Below, in pieces: positions 9,628 through 21,798 of a stretch of DNA of 64,000 nt (positions are counted from its first letter, which is position 1; each line of letters starts with the position of its first letter). Under the pieces are notes generated by a model, which saw nothing but the letters and a program-made list of their open reading frames with translations, ran no database searches and was not told the origin of the DNA. The stretch is from Arabidopsis thaliana. Taxonomy: Eukaryota; Streptophyta; Magnoliopsida; Brassicales; Brassicaceae. Location: NCBI RefSeq assembly GCF_000001735.4, contig NC_003075.7, positions 7,565,001 to 7,629,000 of the forward strand, written 5' to 3'. A program made the translations under genes and the position numbers.

Positions 9628-11641
9628 ATTGTTTCTTTTTTTAATCTAGTTTTCTAATTAGTTTGTGGTCTAGGGGTTTCGGCTGATTTTTATTATTAAT
9701 AAAATACATATTTAAGTTTTTTTTATACTGAGAAGCTATTCTGAAAAAAATCATATTTCTTTTTTGTTTTGATGAAATGTGAAATTTATTGATGAAAGAA
9801 TAATGAGATTATGTACAGCTGTAAGATGTATAGTTCATATGTTCTGCACAGGAGCAGAAAACCTATTGAAAAAAACAGAGTATAAGCTTTTAACTAGAAA
9901 GTCGTGTTAGCCGTAACAGAATAATTCAAGAAAGAAATACTGAGATAACCGAAACCAAAATACTAAACCGAACAAATAAAAAAACGAACTGAATCCCAAC
10001 CAAAATTATAAAATATCTTAACCAATTTTTTCAAACCCAACCCGAATGGTGAACCAGATAACTTTTTAGGTTACTGTGTCATTGGGTTCAACCGGATTCG
10101 ACCATAGATCAATTGATTAAAATTTATTTAATATTTTTAATACTTTTAGAAATTATATAGTATTATAAATATAAAAATAAAAAATAATCATACCATGTTT
10201 AACAAAATATGAAGTTTCACAATAAAAATAAAGTGATTAAAATTTTTAAATCCAACAAAAACCATAAAAAAAATACTTAGATAGTATGAGATTATCAACA
10301 AAAAAACTAATAAAACATTGCGAAAACAATATAACTAATCACCGTTGTTTCTCTCACCATTCCTAATATTTAATTCCAAAATATCAAAATCAAATGGATT
10401 TTGTTAAAACTCAAACCCGACTGATTCAGTGGATAGCATGTTAATGGTGAATTTTTTGTGTTTTTTTTTCTAGTTTTTAAACTGTTGGATGTTAACCCAA
10501 ACTGGAAGTGTGTACAGGTCACAGGGTCAAACTAGACGGTTCGGGTCTAGCGTGAAAAAAATGGATTATAGAATCTTTAAACGAAACGAACGAAAAGGTA
10601 ACCGAATGTGTACCCGAAATATCCAAAAACAAAAGGAGTATCCGAAACAATTCAAGAAGGTGTTTAAGACCTTAGTTCTGTTTAATTATGTCCTAATTAT
10701 GTTATTTGGTTTGGAGAGCATTCTAGTACACGCTATCCTCTGTTTACGTACTTAGCTTTTACATGTTAATCTATACACCAATCAAGGCAGTCTCAGGATA
10801 AACAATCATTATCCTAAATAATTACGTATAGACTTTGCTTTGTTTTTTAGTTCGGTTAATATTTGTTTTTAAAATCGTTATAGTTAATTATGTAATATGT
10901 TTTAGGTGTTTTAAAGCAAAACAATTTCTTTTAAAACCCATAATTGGCTTTCATTATATTTTTCAGTCACAGTCTACTTTATTAAAGTAAAGTTTCTTCT
11001 AGTTAAGTTTATCTCTAATTAAAAGGTTAAGGGTAAAGGTTCTTTTAAACCAATGCTAAATCGTTTGGTGATTCTTAATATTATTATTTCTATTTAATAA
11101 ATATTTTGTGCAGTTGAGTGAAACAAATTTTGTCATAAGGCATCGGTACCTGCTTTTTTCAAGAAAATGGGATGCTTTGACTAGTATGATATATAATTGT
11201 GTTTTATATATCAATCATGTTATATTTACTCTTGGTTAAGATTATTTTTTATTGTTAATGATATCATTGATACAATGATACTTAAGAAAAACTAAAAATG
11301 TTCCAAATGTATTCTATAACCAATTATCATTTGAGCTACATTGTTCTCTATCTAATCAAATCAAAATCATAATATTAAGCTATTATGGTATATAGGAAAT
11401 ATTTGAACTCAATCCTTTTTTTTTGTGCGGTTCAAGCTTCTAAAGAGGTCTCAAAATTTGTGTGCAGTCTTTCTTCACACTTTCACTCACCTTTTGTTCC
11501 TACACATAATTCTCTTTGCTTTTAATTATATAATACTAACTTGATACAACTAGCCATATCACAATTTCCTAACTCCCAAGAACAAAAGAAAACTCCTTTC
11601 TTCCATTCTTGGACTTTTCTCTCACTTTTGGTCTCTTGGAT
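9628..11641. other. Intergenic with a repeat fragment
   Basis: No supported gene. About 10020-10115 ('caaacccaacccgaatggtgaaccag', then 'aattgattaaaattta') resembles the terminus of the inverted-repeat element at 15297-16600, and 10490-10550 holds a further related motif in the other orientation, so this looks like a decayed relative of that element. The 88-codon ORF at 10489 falls in this repeat and is not credible as a gene. The last 150 bases are the leader and promoter of the FAS1 gene, with 'tatataata' near 11527. Confidence 0.5.
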
Positions 11642-12172
11642 ATGAATCTCCTACTATTTTTTCTTCTCTCCACCGTTTCAGTTTTCGCCGTTGTCTCTGG
11701 CACGGTGGAGGAGACGGCCCGTGATGTTATTGATGCATTGGCTCATGCCCCTTTTGAAGAATGGTCATCGGTTTTCATAGAAACCAATGACCGGATCCGC
11801 GCCGAGGTTATCCCATCTACCCTCTTCATCCCAAACTCTTCCGCCAACGGGAGCGATGATAGACATAAGTTGGCTTCATACCACATTGTTCCTCAGAGGC
11901 TTGAGTTTGCAGATCTTCTCTTGAAGCCAAGTAGATCGAGACTACCGACTCTTCTCAACGGCTCCTCCATTCTGGTAACCAACAATTCTGCTACTTCTTT
12001 TTCTATCGACGGCGTTCTCATCATCGAACTTGACATCTACGTGGATTCCTTCATAGCCATCCATCGTATTGCATATCCGCTTGATTACACAACTTACGGC
12101 GGCGGCTCTAAGCTTATATCGAAATGGCCGCTCTTCACCTTTATGCTTGTTACGGTTGTGTGGTTCATTTAA
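11642..12172 (+). CDS. Fasciclin-like (FAS1 domain) surface protein
   Basis: Intronless gene, 176 residues from the ATG at 11642; the frame extends further upstream only through a non-ATG codon, and the signal peptide (MNLLLFFLLSTVSVFAVVSG) follows this ATG. Residues about 25-145 form one FAS1 domain: an H1-like 'PSTLFIPNSSA', a central 'YHIVPQRL' and an H2-like 'SIDGVLII'. Several N-x-S/T sequons are present (NSS, NGS, NNS). The C-terminus is hydrophobic (PLFTFMLVTVVWFI), suggesting a GPI-anchor signal or a membrane anchor. Unlike classical fasciclin-like arabinogalactan proteins it has no evident Pro/Ala-rich AGP region, so it is a short, atypical member. FAS1 proteins act in cell-surface adhesion and wall integrity; no specific function is inferred. 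Confidence 0.8.
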   Translation: MNLLLFFLLSTVSVFAVVSGTVEETARDVIDALAHAPFEEWSSVFIETNDRIRAEVIPSTLFIPNSSANGSDDRHKLASYHIVPQRLEFADLLLKPSRSRLPTLLNGSSILVTNNSATSFSIDGVLIIELDIYVDSFIAIHRIAYPLDYTTYGGGSKLISKWPLFTFMLVTVVWFI

Positions 12173-12826
12173 TCATAGTGATATGAATAGATTGTGCTCA
12201 TTTCACCTTATGATATATATATGAAAAGACTGAAGTCCCTAATCTATAATATGAAAGTCTTTTAAATGAACACTTAAACCTTTTTTTCTTGTACTCATGA
12301 CTTGGTCATTTTTAGTAACGTACAACTTTTTATTTTTGTTTTTTAAACACGTAGACTGCATACATTGAGAGGTTTAACGATGAACATATATGCTCTCTTG
12401 TTTTTTACTCATTAAAATGCCGACTTCTCTATACACACAACACACGGAGATAGATACTTCTCATCATTTGAGTCATTATCAATATAAATAACTGAGACAT
12501 CTTTCCAAAATTTACCACGACAATGAGAGGTTATCAACATATATATATATATATATATATATGAAAAGTAATATTCAAAAAAAGTAATAGATGAATCATG
12601 AATGGTCAACTAGATTTTGAGTCATTATTAATAGACGAAGAGATCTCTACAAAAAAAAACATTTACCATTCTATAATCACTAAACAAAATACCAGCTGAA
12701 ATACAACAAATCTTATCGAAGACCACTACTAATCAATCTTACATATTCTATATTGTTAAATACTTTAACTATCTATTTCATTTTGCATCAATAAACAAAA
12801 TTTTATGCTACACACTCACTTATGTT
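12173..12826. other. Intergenic downstream of the FAS1 gene
   Basis: 3' flank plus AT-rich DNA with an (AT)n microsatellite at about 12539-12561. The 65-codon ORF across it is made by the microsatellite and is not supported. Confidence 0.5.
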
Positions 12827-14563
12827 TAGGGCTGGGCATATGGGTCACCCATTCGGGATCGGGTTTAGTGGATATTGAATTTACTACCTAATAAGGTAAT
12901 TCTAAGTATTCGGTTTCGGTTCGGGTCGAGTCTAATAGGGTTCATGTCGGTTTGGGTAAAGAGTTCGGAGATTTGCAAAACTACCATTTTTTACTACCCT
13001 TTTACAACAATATCCTTTTTTGTTGTCCATTTTTAAAAATACTCCTTCCTTGAACAGAATAACCAAATTACCCTCATCTAATAGAAACATGTAATTGGAA
13101 ACTAAAATTTTCCCGCCATATTTTATTTTTTCCGCCAAAAAAAAAATTTCCACCAAACTTTTTTCCCGCCAAATTGTTTTTTTTGTAACAGTTTTTTCTC
13201 AGCGAAAAAATGCTTTTAAAAATCTTTGTAAATTTGTTTTGGCGGAAAATAAATTTAGAAGGGATTTTAAAGGGGTTTTAAAAGATTTATAAGGGATTTT
13301 AAAAAGATTTTAAAAGATTTACAAGAGATTTTAAAAGGTTTTTAAAATATTTACAACGGATTTTAAAGGGCTTTAAAAGATTTACAAAGGTTTTCTAAAG
13401 ATTTTTAAAGGGTTTAAAAATATTTTAAAAGATTTACAAGGGATTTTAAAAGGGTTTTAAAATATTTACAAGGGATTTTAAAAGGATTTAAAAAGACTTA
13501 CAAGGGATTTTAAAAGGGTTTTAAAAGATTTATAAGGGATTTTAAAAGGTTTTTAAAAAATTTACAAGAGTTTTTAAAGGGTCTACTTGTAAATTCTTTA
13601 AAAATCTTTTTAAAACCCTTATACATATTTTAATACCCTTTTAAACCCTTTTAAAATCTCTTGTAAATCTTTTAAAACCCTTTTTAAATCCCTTGTAAAT
13701 CTTTTAAAACACTTTTAAACCCTTTACAAATCTTTAAAAAACCTTTGTAAATCTTTTAAAGCCCTTTAAAATTTCTTGTCAATATTTTAAAACCCTTTTA
13801 AAATCCCTTGTAAATCGTTTAAAACCCTTTTAAAATCACTTGTAAATATTTTGAAACCTTTTCAAAACAATTTTAAACCCTTTTAAAATCTTTAAAAATA
13901 TTTGCTGGAAATTTATTAGCGGGAAATTTATTTTGGAATATTTTAGGCGAAAAATATTAATCTTTCATTTTATTAACCTAAAACAATTTCCAAATAGGAG
14001 TAAAATGGTCATTAAAAAATTAAAGAGGATAAAAAATAAAAAGGGCTAAAAAAGGGTAGAGTTGAAAATGGGCATCATGAAAAGGGCATTAGAAAGAATT
14101 TTTCTTTGTTTCAGGCCCTAAAAATACCCAGAAAATAGAAACGGGTATTTTGTATGTTAATAGCGGGTACCCAAATAAAAAAAACCTTAAAAATTTAATA
14201 AAATTTAATTATATATGAATATATTTTACTAAATTTTGACAAACATAAAAATAATTTTTAAATAGTTTAGTTGTTTTGGAGATTTAGGTCTAAATTAATT
14301 GACATATTTAGATTTATAATTATAATCTTAGATAAATAGATTATATTAAGATTAAATATAATTAATATTTTGTATATTAAATTTATATTTGGGTTTTTGG
14401 GTACCTTGTTTGGATAACGGGTAATCTCTAGACCGACCCGATCCCCACGGGTTTACTAAACCTCTACCCAATAAAGAAATTTCCTAAAACCCTAACCCAC
14501 CCCAACCTGGTTTTTTCGGTTTGGATATCGGGTCCAGTTTTTTTGCCCAATCCTACTCATGTT
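12819..14563. mobile_element. hAT-like element (12827-14555) with near-perfect 8-bp target duplication
   Basis: The left end reads TAGGGCTGGGCA and the reverse complement of the right end reads TAGGATTGGGCA (10 of 12 match). Flanking 8-mers are CTTATGTT (12819-12826) and CTCATGTT (14556-14563), 7 of 8 identical, as expected for a hAT insertion with one later substitution. The outer parts carry 'ggttcgggt/gacccgatcc' type subterminal sequence. There is no transposase ORF. The middle (about 12965-14100) is a different repeat sharing its terminus with 1-289, so one element appears to have inserted into another. Confidence 0.72.
12965..14100. mobile_element. Nested foldback-type element inside the hAT-like element
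   Basis: Begins with GGAGATTTGCAAAACTACC and shares about 240 bases with the reverse complement of 1-289. Its core is a large palindrome: about 13255-13580 consists of degenerate ~30-base units of the type 'aagatttacaagggattttaaaaggg', and about 13585-13885 consists of the reverse-complement units ('cccttgtaaatcttttaaaaccc'). The right boundary near 14100 is uncertain because the right end does not clearly mirror the left. The architecture resembles foldback/Mutator-like elements known in Arabidopsis; the class is inference. Confidence 0.6.
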
Positions 14564-15296
14564 ATTGATAATATTTGAATTCTATATAGTAATCCACACA
14601 CTTTTTCTATATTTAGTTCAATAATTTTTTTTATTCAATAATCTTTTTAAAACCAAATTTCAATCTTACGTATAGATAATATTTGTAATGCAATTTAAGT
14701 ATCTATTTCATAATAGATAACTGGATTTTAATTCTACGTTCTTCATCTTAATGGATAAGTGCTAATATTTACCTAAAAATAAAATGTATGTCATATCAAT
14801 TCTGTCTTATTTTATATTAAAAGTAAGTAATAATAAAAACATTATTAATTAATAGAAGAAAAAGGGTGATTTTGAAAAACTACCATATTTTTGAGTTTTT
14901 GTTTGACAAATAGACTCTACCCTATTTTTAATTAAAAATAGAATTTTAAATATGTTACATGACAATTTTGTTCAGATTTAAAACAAAATAAATATTTTAT
15001 AAATTAAAATTAAATACGAATTTTTGAAAAAAAGAATAAATTAAATTTAAAATCTTAATTTTTATTTTTAATTATTTAAGAGAAACACAGTTTATATATT
15101 TTAAATATTAAAATCTAACATGATATTATCAATAAGATATTTTAAAGTTTATCACTTCATATTTCTCACATTATATAAAGAAATCAATAAAACTCCAACC
15201 ACATAATTCTTTAACTCTACATTATTACCCAATTTTTATCTAATTATAAGGTGATATTTTCCTTTAAAAGTATATTCAAGATAAAATTTTATGTAA
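14564..15296. other. Intergenic, AT-rich
   Basis: No ORF or repeat boundary that I can support. Confidence 0.4.
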
Positions 15297-16600
15297 AATT
15301 GTTAGCAATGTTATTAAACCCGACCCGCATAATGAACCAGACTACTTTCTGGGTCATTAGGTCATCGGGTTAACTAATTAAAATTATATATATGAAAGTT
15401 GGTCAACTCTTTCCATATGAGTGACACATCATCACACTAGTGAATGTCATATGTCATTCTAAATTAATATTATTAAAAAAGAATAAAACTTAGTGATAAA
15501 AAATTAAAAGTTTCACATTGCATTGAATCATCCATTAATAATCTCACACTTAACTATCTTCATTTAAAAGAAAAAAATACAAAAAAATCATTTTAATGTA
15601 TCAAACACTACTTTCATTTTATTTTTCTTATTATGCTATTTTTTTAATAGTCATTACTTGATAACGACTAGAAATTTTCGTGTATTACAACTTAGTTGTT
15701 TGTTACTTAACCTTTTTAAGTTTAGTAATTTTAACTTAGTCTTTTTTTTATTACGCTTTTTGTCTACATGATATGGTTTTTTGTGCATTACGATAAATTG
15801 GTAACATTAATAATTAATAATGACATGCATGTTTTTTAAGTAATGATCTTTTGAGACGTTAGATATACCAACAAGTTAAATATATGATACTCTCGCGTGG
15901 GTACTCACCTACTTTATTTAATAAATTTAATATTAATAGAGATTTTACAGTTTTTAGAGTTCTTACAAATTAAAAATAATCATATCCTGTTGAACCGGTT
16001 GAACCAGCCGGGTGTGGGTTTTAAAATATTCTCTTTATTTTGGAATAAAATATGGGATTTTAGACTTTATTCAATCATTTTAGAAACAATTTCAGTTCGT
16101 AAACTCATTTGATGTTTTAGATTGTGATGAAGACTTCACAATGTCGCCTTAAAAAATGAATCGAATGGTGAGTGAGACACCTGATATTAGTTGTGTGAAT
16201 TCACGATGTTTTATTAGTTTATTTCCGTCATTGGTGATCTCCTACTATATTTGTTACGGTATTAGACATTTAATTGGATTTAAACAATTTAATCACTTAC
16301 GGTATTTACGGTATTAGAATTATTATTGTTTGATTATATATATATATATATATATTTTTTTTTTGGTGTAAATGATTTTATATTTTATCAAACATAATCT
16401 GGTTTTATATTTTATAAACATGATATGATTATTTTAAATTTATAAAAACTCTAAAAACTCTAAAATCTCTATTAATATTAAATTTATTAAATAAATTTTA
16501 ATTAGTTGACCCGTGATCCAACCTGGTTGACTCGATTACCCAGTGACAAAGAAAGTAGTCCGGTTCATTATCCAGGTCGGGTTTAAAAACATTGGTTTTT
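15297..16600. mobile_element. Element with ~90-bp terminal inverted repeats
   Basis: About 15297-15390 reads 'caatgttattaaacccgaccc' and continues with 'ataatgaaccagactactttct' and 'aactaattaaaatt'. The reverse complement of about 16495-16600 reads 'caatgtttttaaacccgacc' followed by the same landmarks in the same order. The two ends are therefore long imperfect inverted repeats enclosing about 1.1 kb of AT-rich DNA with no credible transposase ORF. An internal (TA)n run is at about 16337-16355. I could not define a target duplication. A related fragment is near 10020. Confidence 0.65.
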
Positions 16601-18300
16601 AATTTTTGGATTTTGGTTTTAGGTTTTCGATTTTTGTAGTTTGTGATTTTTGTTGTAGATTTTAATTTTTACAGAATCTTAAATGGAAATTTATTTAGTT
16701 TTTAGTTCTCTACTTTAATTTATAGTTTTTTATTTTTTGTTTAAAAATTACTAAAACAATGAAAAATTGTTTAAAAATCTTGAATGGAAATTCGTTAAAG
16801 GTGGATTGTCAAAGTCAATCCATAACTGAAATTAGCAATTTTAGGGTAAATTAGCAATTTTCTGCGAGGGTAGTAGCTGTTTACCCAAAATCTTGAATGG
16901 AAATTTGTTTCAACGTTTTTAAGTTCTCTATTTTATTATAGTTTTTTATTTTCTGTTTAAAAATTACTAAAACAATGATAATAAATATTTTCTTAATAAT
17001 AAAAAATTAAAAAGATGCAGAAAAAAAATAATCATAGGTATATTGCATATAAACATAGATTTTGTAAATAAAACCAATTTTTACGAAAAACTAAAATGAA
17101 AAACTCATATTAATACAATAATACTAAAATAATGATGTAGAAAAGAAAAAACATAGCATATTTAAAATAATAAAAAAGAATTAAAAAATAAATATCACAT
17201 AAATCTTCTAGAAATTTGGTTTCCTTATGTTTTAGAAAATCTACTTTTTATTAATCATAAATGAGTAATTATTAGTTTTTGATTTAATCTACGTTTTTCT
17301 TAATCATAAATGGGTAATTATTAGTTTTTGCAAAATCAAAATCCAAAAATTGTTCTAAACACTGCAACCATTTAAGGCCTATATCACTCAGAAAATTTCT
17401 GGTGGGAGAACTAATCGTTTGTCCTTTCTAAATCTCACATATTAGAATTTAGAATTAGTGTGCTACATAAAAATATTAGTTCAGCTCGGAACAACTATTT
17501 TTTGGTAAAACAGAGAACTTAAACAAATGCATTATTTTATCAACATGCATTTTGAATTGAATATAAAATTTCATAATTGTAAAGACATAAATTACATAAA
17601 ATTTTACATGAAAAAATAGATATAGAAAGAAAATGAAACTAACTGATGATATGCTCTCTAAATTTTTTAATCTCATAACAAGAATTCAAATTAATTAGTT
17701 CATATTTTTGGTTAATATAACATTTACCTGTCTAAGTTGGAACTTTCATTTTTTTTCTGTTTTGTTTAGTCAGTATTCTTAATGTGAAACGGAAAGTTGA
17801 ATTTATTCAAACTTAAATTCAATAGCATTAATTAAAGGCGAAAGCTATTATCTCTACATGTGGTTCAAACTAGACATCCAATTTAATTAGCTTATTGACG
17901 TTGAAATGTTTTCCAAAACTACTATAGTTTGGCAATTTGAAAGATGCATCAGAACTACTCAGACAGGTAAAAGTAGAACCTCTAGCTGTGTGAATTGTAT
18001 GTTAGTCCATAAAGAACATCTTGTAAACTTCATACTTAAGATATATATTACAATATATACTTGAATGGTAGATAAAAACGATTAGTCTGATTGCTAGCAT
18101 ACTCACAACTATTTGGAAATGAGTAAGATATTGGCATCTAGAGTTACTACTATGGAGACAAAAGTCGAATAAAAGAGACCTCACGTGAAAATGTTACGAG
18201 CTAGTAACTAAAGCATTTACACTAACGGTAAAAAAAGTATCTATAAATGTTTACACAAGGTAGTAGTCATTAGCACTCAACTTAAACTCTTTTAGTAACA
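16601..18300. other. Intergenic with dispersed repeat
   Basis: No supported gene. About 17460-18000 is related to 6080-6450 and in part to 2200-2480, all on the same strand. The last 60 bases are the GILT promoter, with CTATAAATG at about 18240, 60 bases before the start codon. Confidence 0.5.
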
Positions 18301-19412
18301 ATGGTTTCTTCTTCTTTAACCAAGCTTGTGTTCTTTGGTTGTCTCCTCCTGCTCACATTCACGGACAACCTTGTGGCTGGAAAATCTGGCAAAGTGAAGC
18401 TCAATCTTTACTACGAATCACTTTGTCCCGGTTGTCAGGAATTCATCGTCGATGACCTAGGTAAAATCTTTGACTACGATCTCTACACAATCACTGATCT
18501 CAAGCTGTTTCCATTTGGTAATGCCGAACTCTCCGATAATCTGACTGTCACTTGCCAGGTTCTTTTCAATTTCTCCCTCTTCTTGTGGATAAATAAATAA
18601 ATTTCCTATCTATATAACTTGTATATTAATGTTATACTTTCTCTTATTAATCATGTTTGGGAATGTTGTGAAGCATGGTGAAGAGGAATGCAAACTAAAC
18701 GCCCTTGAAGCTTGCGCATTAAGAACTTGGCCCGATCAGGTATATAAAGAATTGATTTATTTCCTAAGTTTTTTATTCAGGGAAAACTGAATGTTAGAAT
18801 TACAGTTTGACAAATGTGATGGTTATGGAACGCAGAAATCACAATACTCGTTCATACGGTGCGTCGAAAGCGATACGAAAGGCTGGGAATCATGTGTTAA
18901 AAACTCTGGACGTGAGAAAGCAATCAATGATTGTTACAATGGTGATCTTTCTAGAAAGGTACGTATATATTAAAAAAACAAAAAAAAATTCATAATATAC
19001 ACATATAACCAACTTTTATGTGTTATTTGTAATTGCAGCTGATACTTGGGTACGCAACCAAAACCAAGAATTTGAAGCCGCCACATGAATACGTACCATG
19101 GGTCACACTCAACGGCAAGCCACTCGATGACGTATAAAGTCTTATAAACTCTTTATTTCATGAATAATCTGACTTCATTCATTACATTTTTGAATCAATC
19201 AAAAAAGTATATCACTGATTGTGTTCTCTTTTTTGGTATTGGGAATGCAGAGCGTACAAAGTACGGATGATCTCGTAGCTCAAATCTGCAATGCATACAA
19301 AGGAAAGACTACTCTCCCAAAAGTTTGCAATTCATCCGCCTCAATGTCTAAGTCGCCTGAGAGGAAATGGAAGCTTCAAGTCTCTTATGCCAATAAAGCT
19401 ACCAATTATTAA
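18301..19412 (+). CDS. GILT: GILT-type thiol reductase
   Basis: Five exons: 18301-18558, 18674-18739, 18836-18958, 19039-19131, 19251-19412, giving 233 residues. The enzyme family (gamma-interferon-responsive lysosomal thiol reductase) reduces disulfides in secretory or lysosomal/vacuolar compartments. A signal peptide (to about residue 26) is followed by [11 protein letters not shown] with the CxxC active site at Cys42/Cys45. The GILT signature CQHGxxECxxNxxxxC spans the exon 1/2 junction (CQ, then [14 protein letters not shown]). Further conserved Cys lie in 'FIRCVE' and 'WESCVKNS'. The acceptor of exon 3 has an in-frame alternative 30 bases upstream (18806), which would insert ten residues before KSQYSF; I chose 18836 because the family usually goes straight into this motif. 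Confidence 0.88.
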
Positions 19413-21243
19413 GTTAACTATCAAACTTCGTATTGAACTAAGATGGATTTAAGCTTTATGTTATAAGTGGAATGATGAATAAAGGCCTGTTCTAAACTTT
19501 TATGGTTACGAATTGATGTATTAAAAAAGAACATGAAAAACGCCTGAACTGAACTACAAGTATTTTATATGACGTCTTATCGACGAAAGTGTTATGTAAC
19601 TCGGTTTATCAACCACACTTTTTTTTTTTTAACTTCTTTTTGGGACATGACTTGAGTCGCAAAAAGTTAAAATCACGGACGAAAACAGAGAAGCATAAGA
19701 GCTTGAACCCAGTTGGAGTCCAAAAGAAAACACCATGAAACGTAAAGTGTATAATGTAACCAAAAAGTCACCAGAGATGAAATCTGAAGACCATAAACTT
19801 AATATTCAAATCTAAGAAAGAACTTAAAATGAAAAAACCAAGAAATGTCTGTAAGCGTATCATTGATTTTACTTTAGACTTTAAAATTTCACTTTTGGAA
19901 GGGGAAAAAATATATCAGATCATGAAAATTAATTCAGAAAATTTTACTAACGCGTGTAGGTTAATTACACCTAGTGGTTGTGGATGCTAAGGTCATTTAG
20001 ATGACGCTATGAATAAGCCTTTTTTTTGTTTCCCAACCATTCCATCTTCAAGATCGTCAAGTTTAGGTCATGTTGTTTCAAAATGAAATGTATTACAAGT
20101 ATTGCAAGAAAAAAAAAAAACTTAAATAGTTACATGCTTGCTTCGTTATAACCTACTTGTGGATTAATAATTTGGCCTGAAAGCTTCACTACTCGCTCTA
20201 AACCATCTGCAATTCTAGAAGCTCTTGGACGATTCTAGAGAGTCTTATAAAGTCGCTAATCCATTATCATTTATTTTTAATTAAGTTTTTGGTTTTTTAA
20301 TTTCTACTACAAATATTTAAATTTATAAACATGGTTATAAAAGTTCATACATATGTTGTTCGATATGACTTTAGTTAATGAACGTTTTTTTCTCTCCCTA
20401 ATTCTCATTATAGTCAACTTGATTGTATTTTTCATATGGATATTTTTTCTACTTCTCATTTATAATATTATTTTGTGTAATTTGAGTTTTAAGTCTTTTT
20501 CTTAAAGTTTAAACTATATTAGTTTTATTATTTATGCATCATGATAGTTCATATATAGATTGTTTTATGCGATAAACACTTATAGGTTCCGCTTAGACTT
20601 TAATTTAAAGTCTAGCGTTTTCTTTCTAAAACACCGTCAATTTATTACAATAAGATTTAGAACGTTTTTTCGTTACTAAAAAGAAAAAAAAATGGATACC
20701 CATGAGAGGGAGGAGCATATATAACATTCTGGAACACTGTAATGATCCTAATAGATAGAACAAATGTCTTTAATGCATATTGTCATAATGTGTACGTAAC
20801 AGAACAAAAGAGGGAGGGCTACAATTACAAACATAACAACTCTAGTTCCTTCATGTGATCCTTTCTTGACTTATGTCTCAAAATTGGACCACAGGACCAT
20901 GTGATTTTTCCAAAGGATTTTAAACACATATATGTTTATACAACAACCCACCCAAATTTTATCATCATCTCCACCATCATTCACCATCATCATTAACTCC
21001 AATACCAACACCAACACGTACCAACAAGAGCCTACCATAATACCCCATGCACACAAGATTATGAAGCTTGATAACGCTATTGGCGAATAAACTAGTATTT
21101 TAATAATATTAACAAAAAAATAAAATTAAGAAACCCTAATGAATAATAAATTTGACCAAAACATCTCATTCAAAAACCAAAATGCAATTAAGTCGTACAA
21201 AAATTGCAATGAAAGGGCAAAAAGAGAAGAGATTTAACAACTA
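19413..21243. other. Intergenic between convergent GILT and EPFL9
   Basis: No supported gene. Contains the 3' flanks of both genes; the 61-codon minus-strand ORF at 20871-21056 lies just downstream of the EPFL9 stop in a Pro/His-like CA- and ATC-rich stretch and is most likely 3' untranslated sequence. Confidence 0.5.
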
Positions 21244-21798
21244 TTATCTATGACAAACACATCTATAATGATAAGCACTGTTGATAGGGTCATTTCCTTC
21301 GACTGGAACTTGCTCTGCTCTGCACTTGTATCTGCATCCTCTGCACTCGTTGTACGTACAAGTTGGTGCTGTCGACCCTATCATATGCCTCCTCCTTGAA
21401 TTCTGCTTTGAAATATTTTCAAATTATAATATGTATTAGTACATTATTATACAGCCGAATTAGCTATAAATCCATTGTTTCCTTGCAGTATTTACTGAAA
21501 AATGGGAATTTACCAGGAGATGTACTTGTGGGAGAAGGGAGACCGTATTTTCGATAGAACGAGGTCTTGAGGCTGGTTCAAAAAACAAGAACACACACAA
21601 GCGAGCAAATTCAACAAAAAAAAATCATTGTTAGTCTTATTAATGTGGAATTAATATATTGAAATTAGGAAGATAGAATACAAAGGGGAGGGGTGAAAGA
21701 ATGAGACCTTGAACTACATAATTTCCAAGAAGCAAAGCAAAAAGAAGAAAGAAGATGGTTATGCATCTTGGCTTGATGTTCATCATTTCATGCTTCAT
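21244..21798 (-). CDS. EPFL9: STOMAGEN, positive stomatal-density peptide precursor
   Basis: Three exons on the minus strand: 21708-21798, 21514-21572 and 21244-21402, encoding 102 residues. An N-terminal basic stretch and hydrophobic signal (ITIFFLLFALLLGNYVVQA) lead to a short propeptide with a basic site (NSRRRHM), then the Cys-rich mature region starting IGSTAPTC and ending RCVCHR, with six Cys in the pattern C-C-C-C...CVC. This is the EPF/EPFL fold. Known role: secreted from mesophyll, it competes with EPF1/EPF2 for the ERECTA-TMM receptors and raises stomatal density. The 5' leader just upstream of the ATG is GAA-rich. The exons were reconstructed from splice sites; frame and length agree exactly with the known 102-residue precursor, so confidence is high. 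Confidence 0.96.

Noticed and set aside
16135-16260. Possible structured RNA or tRNA-like segment
   Set aside because: No B-box GGTTCGAATCC or cloverleaf could be found here or anywhere else in the window by eye.
20871-21056. 61-codon ORF downstream of EPFL9
   Set aside because: Lies in the 3' flank of EPFL9 and is generated by CCA/ATC triplet-rich sequence.
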